A DNA stretch of 64,000 nucleotides from Hemicordylus capensis. Taxonomy: Eukaryota; Chordata; Lepidosauria; Squamata; Cordylidae. The DNA is taken from assembly GCF_027244095.1 (NCBI RefSeq), contig NC_069669.1, positions 3,064,501 to 3,128,500 on the forward strand, written 5' to 3'. Under the pieces are notes generated by a model that was given only the letters and a program-made list of their open reading frames with translations, did not search any database and was not told the origin of the DNA. Made by a program: the position numbers and the translations under genes. Numbering within the stretch: the stretch's first letter is position 1; each line of letters begins with the position of its first letter. Shown here one piece after another: positions 54,695-63,124 of the stretch.

Positions 54695-54792
54695 ACGGTG
54701 GAGCATGGCTTCCCCAACCAGCCCAGCTCCTTGGCCTTTGACCCCAAGCTCCGGATCATGGCCATCGGCACCAAATCGGGAGCTGTGAAAAT
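54695..54792 (+). CDS. LLGL1: LLGL1 coding exon 2, ending at a U12-type donor
   Basis: Reads [32 protein letters not shown] and then AT of the next codon (98 nt, phase 0 in, phase 2 out). This is the first blade of the N-terminal WD40 propeller of Lgl1 and differs from human by only a few residues (S for A, K for E, K for R). The end is placed at AAAAT|GTATCCTTT because the next human residues are I-Y-G, which a phase 2 junction allows, and because GTATCCTTT is the U12 donor consensus. Read-through would give M-Y-P-L-G, unlike LLGL1. Exon 3 is not in the window. Confidence 0.92.
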
Positions 54793-54801
54793 GTATCCTT
54801 T
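54793..54801 (+). promoter_or_regulatory. LLGL1: U12-type 5' splice site of LLGL1 intron 2
   Basis: GTATCCTTT, an exact match to the minor-spliceosome donor consensus RTATCCTTT and a poor match to a U2 donor. The intron end, where a TTCCTTAAC-like branch site would be expected, lies outside the window. Confidence 0.8.
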
Positions 54802-55079
54802 GGGGGTTGCCTGCAGCTGCCCTTCTGCATGTGGAACTCCAGCCGGAGCGGGAGGTAAGAGTGGTTGTGGTCAACTTCGTCACGTGTCCAATGCACTTGC
54901 GGGGTGTGGAGCAGGTGCTCTGCTGATACCAGGCCACGCCAGGTTAACTAAAGTCTCTGGATAGGATCCAGACCAAGTCACGGCATGAATGGGACTTCAC
55001 TTAGTCGCGACTGATGTTTCAGTGGTGCTCAGTCATGACTAGCTAGTCTGCCCACTATGTGTTGGGCATAAAACTGAGC

Positions 55080-55325
55080 AGAGAGACGTCTTTTAAAAAG
55101 TGGCGATTCTCTTATATTTAGCACGGGGAGAGCAACTGGCCCTCTCCACCCCCAGCACAGCATCCCTCCAGTGGCTGTTGCTGGTGTTTGTTTTATGTTT
55201 CCTTTTAAAGTTTGTGAGCCCTTTGGGAGACAGGGAGCCATTTTATTTGCTTGCTTGTGTTTATATTGATTTAAACTGCTTTGGGAACTTTTGTTGAAAA
55301 GCAGGATATGGATTTTCGTCATAGT
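55080..55325 (+). repeat. LINE-like tail repeat
   Basis: ACGGGGAGAGCAACTGGCCC, CCACCCCCAGCACAGCATCC, GTGAGCCCTTTGGGAGACAG, AAAAGCAGGATATGGATTTT. Confidence 0.8.
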
Positions 55326-55499
55326 CGTATGGAGCATATCTCGGTGGAGTTGGACACTGGGCATAACCTTAGCTTTTGGAGTGTGCAGGAGTGTTAAAGG
55401 GACGTGTTTCCGCAGAATCTCTGGGAAGGGCAGAGGCTGTGTGGATTTTTCTTGCCACCATCTGATTCTGGGGATATCCTGAAAAAAGCAAAAAAGATG

Positions 55500-55804
55500 C
55501 GGAACCCTCTGTAGTGGTGACAGCCAACAGGCTGGATGGCTTTAAGAGGGGCTTGGACAAATTCATGGAGGACAGGTCTATCAGTGGCTACTAGTCTGGT
55601 GGCTATAGGCCACCTCTAGCCTCAGAGGCAAGATGCCTCTCAATACCAATTGCAAGGGAGCAACAGCAGGAGAGAGGGCATGCACAGACCTTTTGCCTGT
55701 GGGCTGCTCAGAGGCATCTGGTGATGGACCACTTTGTGAAACAGGATGCTGGACTAGATGGGCATTCTTGGGCCTGATCCAGCAGGGCTGTTCTTATGTT
55801 CTTC
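55500..55804 (+). repeat. CR1-type LINE 3' end
   Basis: GGATGGCTTTAAGAGGGGCT, GGACAAATTCATGGAGGACA, GCAACAGCAGGAGAGAGGGC, GGGCCTGATCCAGCAGGGCT, GTTCTTATGTTCTT. Confidence 0.9.
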
Positions 55805-55809
55805 TGTCT

Positions 55810-55992
55810 CTGAACCATAAGAGCAGCTCTGGAGGATCAGGCCCAAGAATGCCCATCTAGTCCAGCATCCTGTTTCACACAGTGGCCCACCAGATGCTGC
55901 TGGAAGCCACAGGCAGGAGTTGAAGGCATGCCCTCTCTCCTACTGTTACTCTCCTGTAGCTGGTAACGAGAGGTATCCTTCCTCTGAGGCTG
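55810..55992 (-). repeat. CR1-type LINE 3' end, inverted next to its partner
   Basis: ATAAGAGCAGCTCTGGAGGA, CCCATCTAGTCCAGCATCCT, GTGGCCCACCAGATGCTGCT. Faces 55500-55804 tail to tail. Confidence 0.88.
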
Positions 55993-56621
55993 GGCTCAGC
56001 AAATGTCATTCTTCACCGGCGATATCCAAAAGTGTGCATTATCTTGGCAATTCCCACAACCCTCTTGTAAGGTAGGCCAGTATTGCCCTGCTCTCTGGCA
56101 AACGTGGAGGCCGACGGAACAGCGGCTTTTCTCCAGCTTTTTAGTGAGTTTGTGGTGAAACGGAGGCGCGACTCCGCAGACTCCTGGATGAGCGCTCTCC
56201 GCTGCAACACTCTGCTAGCTTTGTGGTAGGCCGTTCTTACAAACGGCTGCTTCTGTGTGTGGGGTGGAGGGCAGCCCCCAGGTTGCTTACCAAGAAAAGG
56301 ATGGTGGGTTTTGTGCTCAACAGGTCTCCTGCTCGTTGCACCTGCTCTCCAGCTGTCTTAGATTTGCAGGTGCGCAAATTACAGGCTTGGGACCTGGGAG
56401 CTGCCTGCGTTTGCCAGCCTGGCTGTTGCTTCCAGCAGGAGGAGGAGAGGCAAAGGAAATTGGATAATTGTCTTGCCACCGGCATCTTTGGGAAGGGGCG
56501 GGGGTGCCCTTTTTCTTTTCATCACCTCCTCCAGAAGCATGGTGGTAGCCGACGCCTGTGGAATTTCTTTTGGGCTGAGAAGCAGTGTCGCAAAAATGAT
56601 AAAGTTGGAAGGAGAGCAATG

Positions 56622-56938
56622 GAACATAGGAAGCAGCCATATACAGAGTTGGACCACTGGTCCATCTAGCTCAAGATTGTTTACACAGACTGGCAACAGC
56701 TTCTCCAAGGTTGCAGGTAGGAGTCTCTCCCAGCCCCCTATTTTGGGGATGCTGCCAGGGAGGGAACTTGGCACCTTCTGCATGCAAGCAGGCCGGTGCT
56801 CTTCCCAGAGTGGTCCCATCCCTGAAGGGGAATATCTTGCAGTGCTCACACATGTAGTCTCCCATTCAAATGCAAACCAGGGTGGGCCCTGCTTAGCAAA
56901 GGGGACAGTTCATACTTGCTACCGCAAGACCAGCTCTC
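56622..56938 (-). repeat. 5S/tRNA-Ala dimeric SINE, intermediate form
   Basis: GAAGCAGCCATATACAGAGT; keeps CTTCTGCATGCAAGCAGGCC of the tRNA part and the 5S-like CTCCCATTCAAATGCAAACC. Confidence 0.85.
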
Positions 56939-57305
56939 TGCCTTGGTCTGACTCGCTAGATGGCAGCTTCTAACAGGGCTGTCTAGGGGTGTGTGGGGCT
57001 GGAGGCGAATTAGCATGTCCTAATGGGAGGTGGTTGTGGCGGAGAGTGTGCATATGCAACCCACAATGGGCCTGCCTCTTCCCACCTGCACGTCTCCTCC
57101 CACCTGCAGGGAGAAAACACGCAGCCACAGGCGGTGGTGAGGCAGACACTTGGGGGACAGGGAGAAAGCGTGTGCAGCCACAGATGGTTGGTGGGGAGTG
57201 GTCTCCTCCCCAGGGATGGCCCAAGGGTCAGGGTGCCCCACGTGAAGCCCACCTGGGCCCCCACTCCCAACCCGTTGCCACCGCCCTGTCACCCACCTGG
57301 GCACC

Positions 57306-57360
57306 TGTGTTCCCTCCGACAGAGATTCTCAGATTCTGTGGACTACAACTCTCAGAATGT
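57306..57360. mobile_element. family A palindrome, half
   Basis: GTGTTCCCTCCGACAGAGAT, GTGGACTACAACTCTCAGAA. Right half replaced by GC-rich DNA. Confidence 0.6.
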
Positions 57361-57469
57361 GGGCGGGAAAGTGTGCGGGCGGGGCCTGGGGAAGGGCGGG
57401 GCCTGGGGCGACTGCCCCAGTCGCCCCAACCAATGACGGGCCTGCCTTCTTATGTCCCTGTGCCACTTC

Positions 57470-57892
57470 TGGAGATGGGATGCTAGCTGAGTGGTCAAGC
57501 ATCTGCTTTTTATGCAGAAGGTCCCAGGTTCCGCATCTCCAGGAGCAATCCCAGGCATCTGGCTTCACCACGAGTTTGAAGTTGCCCTAAGAAACCGACG
57601 CAAGCCGTGGATTCTTTTATCCTGGGTATAAATCAGGCTAGGCTCCAATGGGCAGTGGAAAACCCGAATTGTGTGTGCTCCCCGATAGCTTGCAGGAACT
57701 TCGGTATAAATTTGGCCAATATGTGAACACACACCCTCCATACCAGAGGAGAGATGAACTCAAAGCCAGGTGTGAAAAGCTTCCTGGTCGGGCTGGGGAA
57801 GACCCCTGCCTGAAACTTTGGAGAAGCCGCTGCCAGCCCGAGCAGGCAACACTGAACTAGACAGGGTTCTGGTCTCTATAAGGCAGCTCCCC
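57470..57892 (+). repeat. tRNA-headed SINE split by the 260-bp element
   Basis: 57470-57552 has AGCATCTGCTTTTTATGCAG and GAAGGTCCCAGGTTCCGC. 57783-57892 has CCCCTGCCTGAAACTTTGGA and GAAGCCGCTGCCAG. 57553-57782 between them is copy 3 of the 260-bp element. Confidence 0.7.
57553..57782 (+). mobile_element. unclassified 260-bp element, copy 3
   Basis: TTTGAAGTTGCCCTAAGAAA, CCTGGGTATAAATCAGGCTA, CCCGAATTGTGTGTGCTCCC, TTTGGCCAATATGTGAACAC, CCAGGTGTGAAAAGCTTCC. Confidence 0.75.
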
Positions 57893-59624
57893 AGGTCGCC
57901 AAGTCGATCCTGCAGCCTGCCCACGCCACAATAAGCTGCCTAAAACCTGACCTTGAGAGTCGGGACGCGATGTGTTTAAACATGAAATGCTGAAAGGAAA
58001 GTCCAGGCAACCCCGTCCACACGTTCTTGCTGCCTGGGACAGATGAGCTGGCTCCATGTCGGCCCCGAACTCGTGGCCGAAGCCGTTGGGGCGGCCCGGG
58101 GAATTTTCTCTCCCCCCGCTCATTCCTTGGTGCATAGCAACGAGAGAGGCCCCCCCCCCGGCAAAAGGGGTCTTCTCGTGTCTCTCTGGAAGAAGGCTGA
58201 ATAGAAGCCTTTTGCTGCAGGCATCTGGGCTCTTTTCAAGCTGGCGCTTGGCATCCCAGCTAGAAGATGTGCAGTCTCCATGGAGCTGACTGCCTCTGGA
58301 ATAAGATGCAAGGAACACTCTTCCAGCATCCCTCCGGTTGGATCTCGCACGCCTCATTCTTTCCTCCTGGGGATTTGGGGTGGGGGGGGTGGGCGTCCAG
58401 GGTGACCAACATTTTAAGGAGATTGGTGATGGTTTCCAAACTGCTTTTGGGGGGGGGGAATAGTCTGTTTACAATTCAATCAAAAACTGCGCCGAAGAAG
58501 GATAACAGGTGCTCCAAATGCAAGTTCAGAAATGCCTCTGAACTCGGCACCAACCGAGACGTGGAAACAAAAGCGGTTTGGCAGCCCCAGGGCGGCCGCG
58601 CCCAAACACCCAGGCGTTAATTTAATGGAGTATGCGTTAAATTACACAGAGTACAAATTACAAAGTTGCTCTTCCTGAGGCAGGGAGTTCCAAAGAGCTG
58701 GGGCAGCTCCCAAGAAGGCCCTGTTTCTAAGTCTACAGCAATTTTGCTTTGGCAAAGGAGGGGTCCCGGAAACAGAGCTTTTCCTGCCAACTTTGGAGAG
58801 TGGGGAGGAATAGAGAGGATAAAGCCCTCCTTCGGTGACCCAGGCGGCAGACTCCTGCCTGCAACTTTGGAGAAGCCGCTGCCGGTCTGTGCTGGATGAT
58901 CTGACTTGGCAGAACGCAGCTTCTTGTTTTCCCTGTCGCAAAACCTGAAACTGCCTAGGACTTTTCTCCTGCCCAGTTTATGGATGTGTGAACTGTCCCG
59001 TTTGTCTTTGGAAGCTCTCCATTCAGAAAGAAAAGAAAGAAAGAAATGTCGACCCTCCCTATAGGAGTTTGTGGGACCGTATTGTTTGATGATGATGCTT
59101 CTTCCACAGAGTCGGTCTCTCTCTTTCTCTGTCTCTCCCGCCCCCTTTCTCGGCATCTTTAGCTGCACTGGAAGCCTTTCTTGGCTTCTGCTCAGGACAT
59201 GTGTGAGCTGGAAGAACAATAGGGGAAATGGCTTAAGAACAGAGGATAAAGTTCTTAAGGGGAAGGGGGGGGGGTTTCCTAGTTCCCAGCAGGGCAGGGA
59301 AGGAAACAGCTGAAACAGCTAAAAATACAGCCCTCGGTGCCTGAATGGAGTAATCCTCGGCTCCGAAGGGGGCTTGGGCTAGAAGGACTCTCCTTGCGGT
59401 CTGCTGCCAGAGGACTGTAGTGGAACCTGCCAAGGGGTGGAATAAAGGAAGACCCCCCCCTCCCCCTGGTGCAAAGCCTGGTGTTTGGGGCTGCTAGTGC
59501 GGGCGGTGTGCCCTGGCAAAACCGAACAGACTCTCTGCGGAAGGGAGCCCAGTTCGCTGTTGCCAAGGCGAAGCAAACTTCGGCAGGGCTGGAAATCACT
59601 GCGGCTTCCTTGGCCTCTCTCATC

Positions 59625-59927
59625 GGAAGATAGGAAGCTGCCATATACTGAGTCAGACCCTTGGTCTATCTTGCTCAGTCTTGTCTTCACAGACTGGCAG
59701 CAGCTTCTCCAAGGTTGCAGGCAGGAATCTCTCTCTCAGCCCTCTCTTGGAGATGCTGCCAGGGAGGGAACTGGGAACCTTCTGATGCTCTCCCCAGAGC
59801 GGCTTCATCCCCTGAGGGGAAGATCTTGCAGTGCTCACATTTCTAGTCTCCCTTTCGTATGCAACCAGGGCGGACCCTGCTTAGCTAAGGGGACAAGTCA
59901 TGCTTGCTACCACAAGACCAGCTCTCG
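59625..59927 (-). repeat. 5S/tRNA-Ala dimeric SINE, full length
   Basis: TAGGAAGCTGCCATATACTG, GGTTGCAGGCAGGAATCTCT, CCTGCTTAGCTAAGGGGACA, ACAAGACCAGCTCTC. Confidence 0.9.
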
Positions 59928-59958
59928 TCTCCGTGTTTGCTTCTCCCCACTGTTGAGC

Positions 59959-60400
59959 GGGGAGGAGAGATGGTCTTGCGGGCTTGAATTGTTCCCTTTG
60001 CTAAGCAGTGTCTGCCTTGGTTAGCATTTGGATGGGTGACAACAGGTGAGCGCTGCAAGATGTTCCCCTTAGACCAGGTCTGCTCAACTATCCCCCCCCC
60101 CCCCCCGTGCTGTTCTTGGACTACAACTCCCATGATCCCCAGCCACATTGCCCAATGGCCGGGGATTATGGGAGCTGTAGGCCCACATCTGCAGCAGGGC
60201 CGAAGTTGAGCAGCCCTGCCTTAGGGGATGGGCCCCCTAGCTCAGTGGCAGAGCATCTGCAGGCAGAAGGTCCCGGCCTTATTCCCTGGCAGCATCTCCA
60301 GGTAGAGCCGGGGGAGAACCTTGAAGAGCTGCTGCCAGTCTGTGTAGACAATCCTGAGTTAGATGGACCGATAGTCTGACTCAGTAGAAGGCACTTCACA
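59959..60400 (+). repeat. 5S/tRNA-Ala dimeric SINE split by a family B palindrome
   Basis: 5S-like part 59959-60074 (GCATTTGGATGGGTGAC), palindrome 60075-60218, then tRNA-Ala part (TAGCTCAGTGGCAGAGCATC) and tail (GAGTTAGATGGACCGATAG). The A box, anticodon arm and B box are well kept. Confidence 0.88.
60075..60218. mobile_element. hAT-like palindromic element, family B, with 8-bp target duplication
   Basis: Ends CAGGTCTGCTCAAC / GTTGAGCAGCCCTG. Flanked by CCTTAGAC (60067-60074) and CCTTAGGG (60219-60226). The unbroken SINE reads CCTTAGGG here, so this is a true 8-bp duplication with two later changes. Confidence 0.88.
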
Positions 60401-60414
60401 TTTTTTTTGGGGGG

Positions 60415-60692
60415 GGAAAGGGCTATAGCTCAGTGGCATCGCCCCTCTGAACTAGATGGACCAAATGCCCAAGGTAGTTTCCTACGCCATGCTGTATTTG
60501 GCATGGGGCTGTGGCGGGATGGGAGAGCATCTCCTTGGCATGCAGAAGGCCCCCAATTCCCTCCCCAGGTAGGGCTGGGACAGAGACTCCTGCCTGAAAT
60601 CTTGGAGAAGCCGCTGCCAGTCCGGGTAGACAAGATTGAGCTAGCTGGACCAAGGGTTTGACTCAGCATAGGGCAGGTCCTTTTGTTCCTGA
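60415..60692 (+). repeat. two tRNA-headed SINE copies
   Basis: 60415-60490: GGCTATAGCTCAGTGGCATC with an internal deletion. 60496-60692: GGCATGCAGAAGGCCCCCAA, then GCTGCCAGTCCGGGTAGACA, tail CTTTTGTTCC. Confidence 0.75.
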
Positions 60693-60777
60693 GGTCTAGC
60701 GCGCCAGGGGTCTTTCACATGTGTGCACGCTCTCTCAGGCAATGCACTGGCAACAGTGTCCCCTGCCGACTGGGCCC

Positions 60778-61005
60778 CGAGGCACCTTTTAAAAGTGGTG
60801 TTTCCCTTGATTGAGCAGGGGGAGAGCAACTGGCCCTCTCCATCCCTAGCACAGCATCCCTCCAGTGTCTGTTTCTGGTGTCTCTCTCTTCTGTTTCCTT
60901 TTTAGACTGTGAGCCCTTTGGGGAACAGGGAGCCATCTTTCTTGGTCTGTATCTCTGTCCACTGCTTTAGACGGGAAAGCGGTATATCAATATTCCTTGC
61001 ATTCA
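60778..61005 (+). repeat. LINE-like tail repeat
   Basis: GAGGCACCTTTTAAAAGTGG, CATCCCTAGCACAGCATCCC, TTTTTAGACTGTGAGCCCTT, GAAAGCGGTATATCAATATT. Confidence 0.8.
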
Positions 61006-61437
61006 TGCCAGCAAGGCGGTGCACCCCCTGCCAAATAATACGGCATAGAAATCCGTGCAGGCAGAAGCAAACGGGCCTCTCTGCTGCCGCCATCCCGAAG
61101 GGCTTCCCTCCGCTTGGGCGCCTGCTTCCTTTTTCAGCCAAGAAGCCCCCTTCGTCTCTCATTCATGGCCTGTAGATACACTTTAAAAATTGCCCTCTTG
61201 TCCGGTGTGAAGCATTTCCTCTGCCTTAAGGGCTCTGAACAAGCGGTGGGTGGGTGGATGCTTTCCCCCAACAAATGGGCATCCTATGAATTGAAGGCCT
61301 GTCTTGTGCCCGTTGCTGGTGGTGGGGCCGGAATGCCTGGTCAAGGCTCCCTCCCTCCCTGTTGCTGGGAAGACCTTGCCCTGCAAGCCTGCCGGTCCGT
61401 CTCTTGCTCAGAGCTCTCCGATGCAAAGCCAAAGAGC

Positions 61438-61600
61438 GGGGAAGGGCCCCAGAGCTCGGTGGCAGAGGGCCTGCTTTGCCTGCAGAAGCCCCCACCCCGG
61501 GGGTCCGATCCCCCCCCCGGCAGCGCCTCAGGTTTCGGAAAGGCTTTGCACTATCCCGGGCCGCGGAAAGCTCTTGCCAGCGCAGAACCTGGACAGATGC
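61438..61600 (+). repeat. GC-rich tRNA-headed SINE, diverged
   Basis: GAGCTCGGTGGCAGAGGGCC, TGCTTTGCCTGCAGAAGCCC, GGGTCCGATCCCC. The tail is poorly preserved. Confidence 0.55.
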
Positions 61601-61664
61601 TGCAATGGGCTGGCTTGGTCCGTAGCCGTTTCGTAGCTAATTTAGCAGGTGGACATGAGTTCGT

Positions 61665-61825
61665 TTTGGGGAGGGGTCCCAGGTTCACTCCCTGGCAGCT
61701 TCTCCCGGTAGGGCTGGGAAAGACGCCTGCCTGAAATCTGGGAGGAGCCGCTGCCAGTCAGTGTTGACAATAGTGAGCTAGAGGGACCAAGGGTCTGTCT
61801 CAGTATAAGGCAGCTTCCTATGTTC
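61665..61825 (+). repeat. tRNA-headed SINE, 5'-truncated
   Basis: GGTCCCAGGTTCACTCCCTG, GCTGCCAGTCAGTGTTGACA, GTATAAGGCAGCTTCCTATG. Confidence 0.85.
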
Positions 61826-61826
61826 G

Positions 61827-62026
61827 GGGATGGGGCCATAGCTTAGTGGCTGAGAATCGGCTTTGCCTGCAGAAGGTCCCAGCTTCACTCCCTGGCAGCA
61901 TCTCCAAGATAGGGCTGAGAGAGACTCCTGCCTGCAACCTTGGAGAAGCTGCTGCCAGTCTGGGTAGACAATACTAGGCTAGATGGACCAAGGGTCTGAC
62001 TCAGTATATGGCAGCTTCCTATTATG
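61827..62026 (+). repeat. tRNA-headed SINE, complete
   Basis: GGGATGGGGCCATAGCTTAG, GGCTTTGCCTGCAGAAGGTC, CTGGCAGCATCTCCAAGATA, GTATATGGCAGCTTCCTATT. Head-to-tail with the copy at 61665. Confidence 0.85.
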
Positions 62027-62029
62027 ACT

Positions 62030-62205
62030 CTGGCAGGACCACAGGCAAGAACGGAGAGCATGCCCCCTCTCTCCTGCCGTTGCTCCCTGCAACTGGTTTT
62101 CAGAGGCATCTTGCCTCTGAGGCTGGAGGTGGCCCGTAGCCCTCAGACTATTAGCTGCGGATAGACCTGTCCTCCCTAATTTTGTCTAAGCCCCTTATGA
62201 GGACA
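62030..62205 (-). repeat. CR1-type LINE 3' region
   Basis: CCTGCCGTTGCTCCCTGCAA, TGAGGCTGGAGGTGGCCCGT, GTCTAAGCCCCTTATGAGG. Confidence 0.8.
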
Positions 62206-62659
62206 TACACCCTCAAACTTTGAAGGCGGTTGTGTCTGTGACTCTCCCCTGCCCCCTCCTTGCTTTTCATGGTGCCGTAGCTTTAAGCTTCTCCTGCATG
62301 GTTCACAAACTTGTCATTTTGGGTCCTTGTGAGCAGCACACTCGCCTATTGCTTGTGGCAGGTCTGGCCGTCTGGGACTGCCATAGGATGGTCTGGGTGA
62401 TCTGCACGCATCACAGATGAAGCCCACGGGCTGCGGCTACCCGACTTCACCCTGCGTTGCTCCACTTCTGTATAACCGCCCATGAGAGAAGGGCCGTGAT
62501 TTTAAAAACCATCCGTCCCCATCCATCAAGGTTGGTGCGGCTGTTTCTGCAGAACAAATGCATGCTTCTTCCATGCCTTGAGAATCTCATCTTTCTGGTC
62601 GGTCTGTCTTTCTAGTAGAGGGTGCTAGTTCTCATGACTCTGGAGAACACTCTGAGGAT

Positions 62660-62765
62660 GCAGAATCATACAATGTCGGAAGGGCCCCTGGAGGTCCTCT
62701 AGTCCAACCCACCGCAGGAAACTGACAGCATCCCTGGCCGGTGGTTGTCCAGTCTATGTTTGTAT
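62660..62765 (-). repeat. CR1 3' end, bird-like family
   Basis: AGAATCATACAATGTCGGAA, GGAGGTCCTCTAGTCCAACC. This resembles the CR1 3' end common in birds and other sauropsids and differs from the family at 55500. Confidence 0.7.
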
Positions 62766-62826
62766 GTCAAGCCCAAGGAAGCCCATCTAGTCCAGCATCC
62801 TGTTTCCCACAGTGGCCCACCAGATG
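62766..62826 (-). repeat. CR1-type LINE 3' end fragment
   Basis: CCATCTAGTCCAGCATCCTG, GTGGCCCACCAGATGG. Confidence 0.75.
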
Positions 62827-63124
62827 GAGAGGAGAGCTGGTCTTGTGGTGGCAAGCATGACTTGTCCCCTTAGCTAAGCAGGGTCTGCCCTGGTTGTATA
62901 TGAATGGGAGACTGTGTGTGAGCACTGCAAGATATTCTCCTTAGCGGGGGATGGAGCTGCTCTGGGGAGAGCAGAAGGTTTCAAATTCCCTCCCTGGCTT
63001 CTTCAAGATAGGGCTGAGATTCCTGCCTGCAGGCTCGGAGAAGCCGCTGCCAGTCTGTGAAGACAATACTGAGCTAGATAGACCAATGGTCTGACTCGGT
63101 ATATGGCAGCTTCCTCTGTTCCTG
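62827..63124 (+). repeat. 5S/tRNA-Ala dimeric SINE, full length
   Basis: GAGGAGAGCTGGTCTTGTGG, AGCTAAGCAGGGTCTGCCCT, GAATGGGAGACTGTGTGTGA, CCGCTGCCAGTCTGTGAAGA, CTTCCTCTGTTCC. Confidence 0.9.
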
